Source: Oopsacas minuta
Taxonomy: Eukaryota; Porifera; Hexactinellida; Lyssacinosida; Leucopsacidae
Assembly (NCBI GenBank): GCA_024704765.1
Contig: JAKMXF010000307.1
Coordinates: 248,001 to 312,000, forward strand
Reading direction: 5' to 3'
DNA length: 64,000 nt
Positions 54,884 to 64,000 of this stretch are shown here, one piece after another. The notes below the pieces were generated by a model. The model had not been told where the DNA came from and did not search any database. It was given only the letters and a program-made list of their open reading frames with translations. Within the stretch, counting starts at the first letter, position 1, and each line of letters begins with the position of its first letter. The position numbers were made by a program, and so were the translations under genes.

Positions 54884-56235
54884 GTGAGAAGAGGAGATAT
54901 GGCGGATTGGTTGTGTGAGCAAAGAGGGGTCTGCAAAGCTAGAGTTCATACCAAAGGGATGGTGGTAGTCAAGCGCACGAATGAGCACTCCCATGGGCCT
55001 GACGAGCAGGCAGCAGACTGTTATGAAGCGAAGGCAGGCATGAAGAGAAAAGCACGGAGTCCCAGGATAGCACACACCACATAGTGGGCGAGAGTTTGCA
55101 AACAGCATCAGAGGGTACTGCTGCTAAACTCCCCAAACTGGACAGCCTGAAGCGGACGATACAACGCCAATGTGCTAGTGTACTTGCAGCTCCAGCACAG
55201 CCTACCACTCTAGCAGAGCTAGCTCTACCAGCAGCCTACCAGCAGACAGCCAAGGGAGAACAGTTCTTACTCTACGACTCTGGTGCAGACGATGTACACA
55301 GATTCCTCATCTTTGCGACACAACACAACCTCGGGATGCTGCAGCGAAGCAAGATCTGGCTTGCTGATGGCACCTTCAAGACGGCACCTCCCCTCTTCGC
55401 CCAAGTGTATGTGGTGCATGGACTCCGTGGAGGAGATGATCCTATGAAGACCGGTCATCTGTTACCGAGCCTGTTCGTGCTACTGCCCAACAAGACGGAG
55501 GCTGCCTACCTGAGGATGTGGGAACAGATCCGCCTACTGTGTTCACTTGCCCAGCCTCAACAGATGCTCCTGGACTTTGAGAAGGGCGCGATTACCAGCT
55601 TTGAGCATGTCTGGCCTAACACAGTAGTGAAGTGCTGCTTCTTCCACCTCACACAGAATATCTGGCGCCATGTGCAGTCTGTAGGGCTGCAGTCTGCCTA
55701 CACACATGACGAAGAGTTGGCTATGCGCATCCGGAGGATACCAGCCCTTGCTTTTGCCCGACCAGCAGACGTACCCGATCTGTTTGATCAAGTGGCAATG
55801 GACCTCCCCCTTACGCCTGAGATAGGCGAACTAGTCGACTACTTTGAGAGGACGTATATCGGCCGCACAGTTACCAGCGGATACCATGTAGCGGCGACGT
55901 ACCCTATTCACCTGTGGAACAACCACATCAGCACGCCCTTAGGACTCCCCCGTACAACCAACGCCGTAGAGGCATGGCACCGCAGCTTCAATGCCACTGT
56001 CGGCTGCCATCACCCTACCATATGGAAGTTCATCCTCTCCCTCAAGCGTGAGCAGGGCCTAGTGGAGGTGCGGCATACTAACTACCTCGTTGGCAAGCCA
56101 CTAACCAAGCGGAGGTGGTCCCAACAGAGTGAGGAAGCGTTGAAGACTCTAGTTCGTGAATATTATTCTCCAGATCGTTCTAAAATGGAGTTCTTGCAGG
56201 GTGTAGCACATCATTTCAGTCTGGGAGCCGATTAA
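54884..56235 (+). pseudogene. MULE transposase, left arm of copy B (one frameshift, long C-terminus)
   Basis: The frame 54884-55084 holds the later FLYWCH part (WLCEQRGVCKARV...HSHGPDEQ). A one-base loss near 55050 separates it from the 383-residue frame 55084-56235 with the MULE core: IWLADGTFK, LLDFEKG, KCC-x2-H and TTNAVEAWH. Unlike the other three arms it lacks a 7-base segment near 56101. The frame therefore runs on through SEEALKTLVREYYSPDRSKM and EFLQGVAHHFSLGAD, which resembles the usual MULE C-terminus. As in copy A, the left arm lacks the first part of the finger. Confidence 0.85.
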
Positions 56236-57646
56236 CATGTTAATCTAAAGGATTATCTCTAATCAATGTATTGAGGGCTAGATAATACTTCGATTAACAT
56301 ATTAATCGGCTCCCGGACTGAAATGATGTGCTACACCCTGCAAGAACTCCATTTTAGAACGATCTGGAGAATAATATTCACGAACTAGAGTCTTCAACGC
56401 TTCCTCACTCTGTTGGGACCACCTCCGCTTGGTTGGTGCATGGTGGCTTGCCAACGAGGTAGTTAGTATGCCGCACCTCCACTAGGCCCTGCTCACGCTT
56501 GAGGGAGAGGATGAACTTCCATATGGTAGGGTGATGGTAGCCGACAGTGGCATTGAAGCTGCGGTGCCATGCCTCTACGGCGTTGGTTGTACGGGGGAGT
56601 CCTAAGGGCGTGCTGATGTGGTTGTTCCACAGGTGAATAGGGTACGTCGCCGCTACATGGTATCCGCTGGTAACTGTGCGGCCGATATACGTCCTCTCAA
56701 AGTAGTCGACTAGTTCGCCTATCTCAGGCGTAAGGGGGAGGTCCATTGCCACTTGATCAAACAGATCGGGTACGTCTGCTGGTCGGGCAAAAGCAAGGGC
56801 TGGTATCCTCCGGATGCGCATAGCCAACTCTTCGTCATGTGTGTAGGCAGACTGCAGCCCTACAGACTGCACATGGCGCCAGATATTCTGTGTGAGGTGG
56901 AAGAAGCAGCACTTCACTACTGTGTTAGGCCAGACATGCTCAAAGCTGGTAATCGCGCCCTTCTCAAAGTCCAGGAGCATCTGTTGAGGCTGGGCAAGTG
57001 AACACAGTAGGCGGATCTGTTCCCACATCCTCAGGTAGGCAGCCTCCGTCTTGTTGGGCAGTAGCACGAACAGGCTCGGTAACAGATGACCGGTCTTCAT
57101 AGGATCATCTCCTCCACGGAGTCCATGCACCACATACACTTGGGCGAAGAGGGGAGGTGCCGTCTTGAAGGTGCCATCAGCAAGCCAGATCTTGCTTCGC
57201 TGCAGCATCCCGAGGTTGTGTTGTGTCGCAAAGATGAGGAATCTGTGTACATCGTCTGCACCAGAGTCGTAGAGTAAGAACTGTTCTCCCTTGGCTGTCT
57301 GCTGGTAGGCTGCTGGTAGAGCTAGCTCTGCTAGAGTGGTAGGCTGTGCTGGAGCTGCAAGTATACTAGCACATTGGCGTTGTATCGTCCGCTTCAGGCT
57401 GTCCAGTTTGGGGAGTTTAGCAGCAGTACCCTCTGATGCTGTTTGCAAACTCTCGCCCACTATGTGGTGTGTGCTATCCTGGGACTCCCGTGCTTTCCTC
57501 TTCATGCCTGCCTTCGCTTCATAACAGTCTGCTGCCTGCTCGTCAGGCCCATGGGAGTGCTCATTCGTGCGCTTGACTACCACCATCCCTTTGGTATGAA
57601 CTCTAGCTTTGCAGACCCCTCTTTGCTCACACAACCAATGCGTCAC
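54893..57646. repeat. Large palindrome, copy B
   Basis: Arms of about 1.35 kb (54893-56240 and 56297-57646) flank a 56-bp spacer. The spacer is the reverse complement of copy A's spacer (9674-9729) except for a few changes, while the outer flanks of both copies run in the same direction. Confidence 0.93.
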
Positions 57647-57757
57647 ATCTCCAACTCTCCCCTGCACTCCAAATAAAAATCCACTCTCCGACAGCTTATC
57701 TCCTCCTCTTTGTGACTTGATCAGCCTAAAGGTCGGCTGATCAAGCGGTTCCGCCAT
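56405..57757 (-). CDS. FLYWCH-MULE transposase, intact frame, right arm of copy B
   Basis: 450 residues without interruption. Start at 57757 (MAEPLDQPTFRLIKSQRGGD) is supported by the same start in copy A. FLYWCH zinc finger at about 25-70: GFLFGV, W41, C43, C49, H67, H69. MULE DDE core: D194 in IWLADGTFK, D263 in LLDFEKG, a C-x2-H metal site (C284, H287), and E395 in TTNAVEAWH. The frame ends at PCTNQAEVVPTE, because a 7-base segment absent from the left arm shifts it before the conserved C-terminal block. The enzyme would mobilise the element in the nucleus. It is the best candidate for a functional transposase in the window, although the short tail leaves activity in doubt. Confidence 0.92.
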   Translation of the reverse strand: MAEPLDQPTFRLIKSQRGGDKLSESGFLFGVQGRVGDVTHWLCEQRGVCKARVHTKGMVVVKRTNEHSHGPDEQAADCYEAKAGMKRKARESQDSTHHIVGESLQTASEGTAAKLPKLDSLKRTIQRQCASILAAPAQPTTLAELALPAAYQQTAKGEQFLLYDSGADDVHRFLIFATQHNLGMLQRSKIWLADGTFKTAPPLFAQVYVVHGLRGGDDPMKTGHLLPSLFVLLPNKTEAAYLRMWEQIRLLCSLAQPQQMLLDFEKGAITSFEHVWPNTVVKCCFFHLTQNIWRHVQSVGLQSAYTHDEELAMRIRRIPALAFARPADVPDLFDQVAMDLPLTPEIGELVDYFERTYIGRTVTSGYHVAATYPIHLWNNHISTPLGLPRTTNAVEAWHRSFNATVGYHHPTIWKFILSLKREQGLVEVRHTNYLVGKPPCTNQAEVVPTE

Positions 57758-58179
57758 TAAGGATTGTTAAATTTCAAAGACACAATGCATAAGTAATAAT
57801 GAGAAAACGAATCTGAGTTAGAACTAGATCATTTTCTATTTATGTCCGAGGATTGCAAATACCACAGGTGATCACATCCTGTTTACTACATTCCTCTTTA
57901 CCAAGTATAGCCCTAAGAGTATTTACTTCGTGCGTGTTTACTTAATACTTACTATAGCAATCTTTGTAATTCATATCATTAAATGGATTCATGGAATCAT
58001 GTCATCTAAAATTAGAATTATCTATCCAATTAAGACTTTCCGTGTGTAGATATAATTATTAGAAAATTGATTATTAACATGTACTTGGATTAAATTAATT
58101 AACTAATATCATATCAAATTGACCAATCAAATTAGGTGCGAATTGTCGTGGTGCGAATTGTCGGTATCCGCTGTACAAT

Positions 58180-58900
58180 TATTAACGCAGCATTCCCACT
58201 TCAAGCCTCAGAATACCGATACTGACAAAATGTTTGAAATATATCTTGATATGTTGTAGAGTTCTTTACCATATAGAAATTGATCTAGATTTGGTCATCA
58301 CCAATATAACGAATGAAAGTTAGCAGTTGAACTTTTCCTCCAATATCTATTGATACCTAAACTTGGAGGGGCTACATATTATTAAACATTACAAACAGTT
58401 TTTACGATGTCAACAGACATGTCATGAATGCGTCTGCTAATGGTACAATGGGAGAGATGAAGATTCATAATTCTTATTCAGCACCCCATCAATCATTGTT
58501 TATAGGATAATCTTGAAAGCAGGAGGTAGCAATTGTGTGGGATTTCATCTGGATTGCTAAAGGTTCTGCTATTAAATAGCCTGCTTCTTGAACTTTATTA
58601 GAATTGTTACATTTTAAAACAGTCGAAATCTATTGTTGGTGGTGAAATAAGAGTCACTTGAAGAATTCCAAAGGTTTATCCATGAGCTGACGAGGTTTTG
58701 AAAGAAAACATCTCTTTAGATTGATTGGAACCATAGCTTTATTTGAAGGTTTATCACCAAAAACCAGGCATTCTTGAATTGGGTAGTTACCAGACGAAGT
58801 GAATCCTATCGAGATATAACTATCAGAATACAATCAAAGTTTGTTTACTTTTGTAAGTGCTATTAAACAATTGACTGAGGCACCATTAGAGTAGTACTTT
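58180..58900 (-). pseudogene. ZBED5/FAM200-type hAT transposase, 5' part
   Basis: Reads SYISIGFTSSGNYPIQECLV (BED finger start), SNKAMVPINLKRCF, KPRQLMDKPLEFF, EAGYLIAEPLAIQMKSHTIA, TISRRIHDMSVDIV and VQLLTFIRYIGDDQI (first acid region nearby). It ends at the MULE B insertion. It continues at 51672. Confidence 0.7.
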
Positions 58901-59149
58901 TCAACAACCAATTCAGGATCGAGAATCATTTCTTCATTCTGATTATGGAATAGGAAATGTCTTTTTCCAAAGACATCTCCACTAACAATATTCTAGGAAT
59001 GTTATTATATCTAGTTAAAAGATAAAAGTAGTAGTAAAATTGAGAATATTGTACAATATAATACTCCAGAGGAACGTCAGAGGACAATAAAATGCACATT
59101 GGTATGGTATCAATACGAGATAAAGCAATAAGTAATTGTTGTAAGGCCT

Positions 59150-59197
59150 GCGGCACCCGTAGAGGAGGCCAAAGGTACAACTGGTTAAGATCCACTG
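59150..59197 (-). repeat. hAT terminus of the ZBED5-type element
   Basis: The minus strand from 59197 reads CAGTGGATCTTAACCAGTTG, a hAT end about 300 bp upstream of the BED finger. The opposite end was not found. Confidence 0.55.
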
Positions 59198-59205
59198 GTC
59201 TAAGG

Positions 59206-59606
59206 TAACACCAATATAACAACAATGTACTAAATACACTCATATTATTTTAACTCTGTTGTATATAGAGAGTTGCCATACATTTCAGATTACTGCTGCA
59301 TTACCATCTCAGCAACATAAGAAGTTTTAACCAATTCCACCTCCTTCTAAAATGTGGAAATATATAGGAATGGACGTCGTATGTGAATTGTTTGAGAGTG
59401 AATACGGTTATAAATATATATTAGCGACTTTGTTATCTGGGCAAGTATGTTGTCGTACACCCTCTTAAGTCTAAGACATGAGAAGAAGTCAATCAAAATC
59501 TGCAAGATATCTACCTGGATATGGGATAAATCGATACCACCAATCATGGCCAAAGCAAGGAGTTCACAAGTAAAGTGACTAAAGTGTATTTTACTGGTTA
59601 CCAGTA
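59206..59606. other. No supported gene
   Basis: The minus-strand frame at 59347-59640 is open for 97 codons but runs into the neighbouring hAT end and shows no motif. Confidence 0.35.
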
Positions 59607-62152
59607 TGAATCCACCGGGGGGGTTCAGGGGGGTGCGCACCCCCCAAATTGGCTTATTAATTAAATTTAATTATATATGTATAAATGCCCATGATTAATG
59701 AATGTACACTGTAATTAACATAATTATATAAATATAATTATTAACTTTATGGCCTAATATTAAATATCTTGCAGGTCAACGTGTTAAGTATTTATATGAA
59801 ACGACAAGTGGAAAACCAACTTACACTGGATTATTTTCAATCCAAACGAGACAACAACAGACCAGATGGTTGCGAAGATGAATATCCATGCTACATGCAT
59901 TCTGAACAACAGGCAGTAGATAACACTGTGCTTGAGATTAACAGCTCTGCTGGGATGATACAGGGTAGGTTTATGATTTCAAACGCAGAGCTAAATTTAC
60001 CTACTAAATTTTCTAGATATAAACACCGACTGGTCTCTGCCTCAAGACAATGGTTATAAGAAAGATGGACCTGCCCATCCACTAACCCTCTTCCCTACTA
60101 AACCTGATTGTAACAAACGAAAAACAAACCGACTCCAGGCATCGTGGTATAGTAAACACCCCTGGATCACTTACAGCGAATCGCAAGACAAAGCATTTTG
60201 TTCTCCATGTATACACTTCAGCATCACAACGTTACAGGACAGGTTTACAAAAAAGGGATTTCATAATTGGCAAGTTGCAGTTGGAGACAAAAACAAGGGG
60301 CTAGGCAAGCATGCTAGGTATGAATCCCACATTATAGCTATGATGAAATGGAAAAACTATAAGTCTAACCCTTGTCGAGATCCAGGAAAGACTTAATCCT
60401 AATCGTCACATGCAGGTTGAGCAAAATAGAATCTATTTCGGTAAACTTGTCAGCTATATCAGGTGGTTTTGTCTTCAGGAAGTCGCTTTTCGAGGTGAGG
60501 AGGAACACGATGTCGGATCAGTCTGTAGAGGAAACTTCAGAGAACTTCTTGAATAGAATTCGAGCTGCATCCCGAATTCCTAGCCCAGAAGAAGTCTATT
60601 ATGGAGCAGTACTCATTTTACACAGATTACCTCAGTAAGACCGTCTACGAAGAATTTATCTCAATCATAGCTGGCGAGATTAGGAAAATTATTGCAAGAG
60701 AGATTGCTCAAACAAGTTCTACACATTAGTGTTGACGAAGCTAAGGATGTCAGCAGCTATGAGCAGCTTTGTTTATGTGTAAGATATTGCTCAGGATCTG
60801 TTCCAGCTGAAAGATTAATGAGGCTCATACGTCTTTCAGAGGGTCTATTTGATGCATGTGCTATAGTCCGTGAAGCTAAAGTTCTTATTCAATTGCTGTC
60901 TGGTTTTGGGTGTACACTAGTGGGATTAGCAGTTAATGGTGCTTCTGTTATGTCCGCTAAATTGGCTGGAGTGCAAGCACTACTTAAGGAAGAACATCCG
61001 TGGCTTATCTAAGACACTGTGCGGCACATAGACTTAATTTGGTTTTAGTAAAGGCTCTCAAAAATTTGTGTCCAGCTATGAACAATATAGTGGACAAACT
61101 CCACTCGCTATTCAATTCAGCTAAAACGAATGACAGTTTTGAAACAGAGCAAAAGATACTCAAGATCAGGGTGCTAAAGATTCCATTACGATCAGAAACA
61201 TGGTGGTCATCCATGTTCCACGTACTAGGTGTTATATGCTCTCGCTTTAAACCGATCATGCTCACTCTTATGAAAAGGGTAGGGGATGACGACAACGCAG
61301 CACTAACTGCTGGCGGTCTTTACCACAAGATGGCATGTGATGAGTTCATAATTAATTGCGTCGTTCTGAGGAAAGCCCTTGCAACTATTCACAGCCTGAG
61401 TGAATATTTACAGGGAGCATCAATTGAGTGGCATCACGTTGCACACGATATTAGAGCCTGTAAGTCAATGATTAGTCAGTTTGGAAACGAAATGTCTGTT
61501 GCTGAAATGTTGGAACATGCAGAAGAAATCAGTACTGATTGCTGTATACTCCTAAATGTGACCTCACCAGTTAACATGACAAGAAATTCAACAGAACATG
61601 TTGATTACTTGAGCCATATACAATCATTTTCAACAAAGGTTTGCCACAAAGTCTTAGCTGAATTAAGATTACGATTTCTTGACACTGGTATGGAGCTGCT
61701 CAAAGGCATAGATGGCCTGAATAGCACTTCACAAAAGTACTTAAAAAGGAAAACACTTAGCAAATTAATTGCTCATTATGATGACGTGTTAGACGTTAAT
61801 GAGACGTTGCTTAATGCAGAATTAGCAAAGTATCACATGTTTGCTAATTCTGGATCAGGTATAGCAACCATGGATCCGGCTTTCTATCCCAATCTGATGA
61901 AACTCTTTAATTTAAAGAGAAGCTTGCCTGAATCATCAGCAGAAGCAGAGAGAACTTTCTCAACGATAAAACGGGTAAAAACACAACAAAGAAACCGTCT
62001 TGATGACACACGTTTATCAGAACTCTGCCTCCTAGCTTGTGAAAAAGAATTGACCAAAGCTCTCAGCATAAATAGCACAATAGAAATCTTCAATCTGTCA
62101 AAAAGAAGAGGGCCTCTATAATTTTAAATTATCTATTAATTTAAAATAACAC
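59607..62152 (+). mobile_element. ZMYM-type hAT element (right end lost)
   Basis: GGTTCAGGGGGGTGCGCACCCCCC near 59625-59648 resembles the GC-rich hAT ends of the ZMYM group and precedes the coding region. The right end is missing where unnamed copy 3 begins at about 62153. No target duplication could be read. Confidence 0.5.
59769..62121 (+). pseudogene. ZMYM-type hAT transposase pseudogene
   Basis: Pieces in order: leader 59769-60059. A TTF zinc-finger region at 60120-60350 (WYSKHPWITYSESQDKAFC and CIHF). Core piece 60372-60638. 60692-61012 with HISVDEAKDVSSYEQLC (first D), then LAVNGASVMSAKLAGVQ, where the usual DGAS motif reads NGAS. Finally 61000-62121, starting LRHCAAHRLNLVL and ending SAEAERTFSTIKRVKTQQ (catalytic E) and LSELCLLACE. 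Frameshifts near 60060, 60370, 60650 and 61010 split it. The long 373-residue C-terminal frame shows decay is moderate. Confidence 0.82.
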
Positions 62153-64000
62153 AGGTCAACAAAAATTTAACTTCATTATCTCATCAAGTATTAGATTGAC
62201 ATCTTCTAAGCTAGTTTTTAACGCTGAATTCAAATCTACTTTCAGATTCTTTCCAGCACGCCCAGTTTGTTTTCCATCTACAAATCAATGATTTTCATGT
62301 ATTTCCTAAATTTTTCCTGTTATTTTATGGTAGTGGCTGTCTTTTTGTCTTCTTACATGATAGCCATCTGAAATAAATCAAAGTTTGATGTTTTAGATTA
62401 ATGCCAAGATAATATCAGTTATTATCCTAGCTCTTACATATAATTATTCACATTCATGCATGTATCAACTACTCACAAACTAAGGGAAAACACATATCCA
62501 TCTAGAAGTATAAAGGTAGCTAACTAAATTAAAGTGTTGAGAGTATGACTTCTTTTTATATATCTTGTTGGAATTATCTCTGAAGAGCCTCCAACAGTAA
62601 TCGGACATCATGCCCTCATTCCAGAAACCTTGGTATCGGGTTTCCATCTCCTGTATGTCTTGGTGGAATCTCTCACCCTGTTCATCACTTACAGCACCAA
62701 AGTTCTCAGGGAATAATCAAGGTAAGAGTGCAAGAAGTGAAGTTTTAGCGACATGAGAAAGCCCATCTTCTCGTATGCGTTAAGCAAGGTTTTCACTCCT
62801 TCTCTGTAGTTGGACGACTTTCTGTTGCCCAAAAAGTTTTCACAAACCCATTTGAAAGAATCCCAAGCACTCATTTCTAATTCGGATAATGTCTTCTCGA
62901 AATCTGGATCTCTGAATACTTGTCTGATTTGTGCTCCTACAAATACTCCCTCTTTTATCTTTACCTCGCATAGTTTCGGAAATTTGCCTACCAAATGCAG
63001 AAATCCTGCTGAATTTGTGTTACCCATTGTTTTAACGAATGTTTTCATTAATCCAAGTTTAATATGAAGTGGGGGTAAGAAAACTTTGTTTGGATCTACC
63101 AATGGCGAATGCTGTAAATTGGTTTTCCCACTTCATAGGTTCTCTTCGGCCAATCACATTTTTTATAATGTTCACCAGTTGCTCGGCTGTCCCATAGACA
63201 TAGGAAACAACAATACTTTATAAAACCAAGTTGCAAGCCCATCAATAGCCCGATTATCTTAAGATCATCGCAGATATTCCATATATGTGTTCTATACTGC
63301 ATTGCCTCCAAAACTTCCTGCAAATTAACGAAGGTTTCTTTGAGATAGACGGAGTGAGCAATTGGAACGCCAGGCTTCAGATTTCCGTTATGCAACAGAA
63401 CAGCTTTCAAACTGCGTTTTGATGAGTCGATGAAAAGGCGCCAATCAGAGGAAGAATGTTCTTGTATTAGGTTTGCATTGAGTCCTTCGATATCATTACA
63501 ATAGCACAGTGGACCATCAGTGGTGTAGTATTGTGTGAGATCGAAATTACGCTTGCGATAGTGGGATACTAGGACATCTTTGTCGAGTAGGTTTTTCTGT
63601 TTGAGCCTGGATGCAAGGAGTTCAGCTTTGTCTTTAGATAAGTCTAGATCCCTGACCAGGTCATTCAATTCTCCCAGTGTAAATGTTTGTGGCTCTAGTA
63701 ATTCATCTTCCGGGACATTATTAGCATCTGTAGAATCTGCATGAACATCTTCCACCATATCACACCCGATTTTAATTTGCTGTGGCTTGGGAGTTGGGAT
63801 TGGTAATGAGATGTCGTGTGGAATTGGCCTGCGAGCAGGATCCAAATCTGGGTAAACAAGAGCGTGCTTATTCTTGGCTGAGAATCCTGTAATATCGATA
63901 AGGCAAAAGTAACAATCATTAAGGTGATTTTTCTGTTCCCTCCAGGCCATGGGTATTGCAAATGGCATTGAAACTTCCTTTTATTCAACCAATCACGTAG
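62153..64000 (-). mobile_element. Unnamed TIR transposon, copy 3 (cut by window end)
   Basis: From AGGTCAACAAAAATTTAAC onwards it matches copy 2 (20921 onwards) almost base for base, including non-coding 3' sequence. The right end is outside the window. Confidence 0.6.
62560..64000 (-). pseudogene. Unnamed transposon protein, copy 3 (5' end outside window)
   Basis: Carries MPFAIPMAWREQKNHLND, DCYFC, FIDSSKRSLKAVLLHNGN, ICDDLKIIGLLMG, CFLCLWDSRA, HIKLGLMKTFVK, FVGAQIR, FLGN and MSLKLHFLHSYL. After a frameshift it gives the EQGERFHQDI region near 62600-62700. The one-base loss near 62713 is at the same place as in copy 2, so both descend from an already broken copy. Another frame change near 63100 also coincides with copy 2, and one near 63975 lies at the edge. 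Confidence 0.65.

Larger units (their letters stand above)
51673..58170. mobile_element. Palindromic MULE transposon, copy B
   Basis: Flanked by the perfect 9-bp duplication CTGTACAAT (51664-51672, 58171-58179). Ends share ATACCGACAATTCGCACC and AATTTGATTGGTCAATT. The left end has one CGACAATTCGC unit and the right has two. Total 6,498 bp including a nested pogo-like element of 2.0 kb; without it, it matches copy A end to end. It inserted into a hAT transposase gene. Confidence 0.93.

Overview
The window looks like an AT-rich invertebrate animal genome, probably arthropod. Nearly every long reading frame matches a metazoan class II transposon family (maT and Tc1, hAT, MULE, P/THAP, pogo, RAG1/Transib-like). 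No bacterial operon structure is present, and I recognised no reverse transcriptase, integrase or gag. The species call is inference only.

Layout. 0-6.2 kb: a fragment of an unnamed transposon family, a putative SH3-encoding host exon (775-976, minus), a maT element (1788-3099) and a hAT relic holding a 248-bp MITE. 6.2-11.7 kb: a hAT element (8-bp duplication) into which MULE copy A (7086-11588, 9-bp duplication) inserted. 12.8-19.3 kb: a decayed BED-hAT split by a Tc1 element (13093-14418) and by the first large copy of the unnamed family (14648-17251). 20-26.8 kb: a ZMYM-type hAT split by unnamed copy 2 and a RAG1-like transposase relic. 27.8-30.1 kb: a complete but dead hAT. 30.1-37.1 kb: mostly empty, with one strong serine-rich host exon candidate (32465-32746, minus). 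37.1-43.3 kb: a P/THAP9-like element carrying a MITE, a ZMYM-hAT and an internal inversion. 43.5-46.4 kb: a Transib/RAG1-like element with CACAGTG termini. 46.8-50.7 kb: short MITEs. 50.7-59.2 kb: a hAT pseudogene split by MULE copy B (51673-58170), which itself holds a pogo-like element. 59.6-64.0 kb: another ZMYM-hAT and unnamed copy 3, which runs off the window.

How the parts relate. Most elements are dead copies nested in each other, so insertion order can be read directly. The least decayed are the MULE copies, one of which encodes an uninterrupted 450-residue FLYWCH-MULE transposase (56405-57757, minus). Both MULE copies are large palindromes with two convergent transposase genes. Their arms appear to co-evolve within each copy, and the short central spacer lies in opposite orientation in the two copies. 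This is the most unusual system here. Next come the unnamed TIR family, the P element whose inversion can be undone exactly, and the RSS-like Transib. A few minus-strand exons with good splice signals suggest a host gene with transposon-filled introns, but its identity is open.
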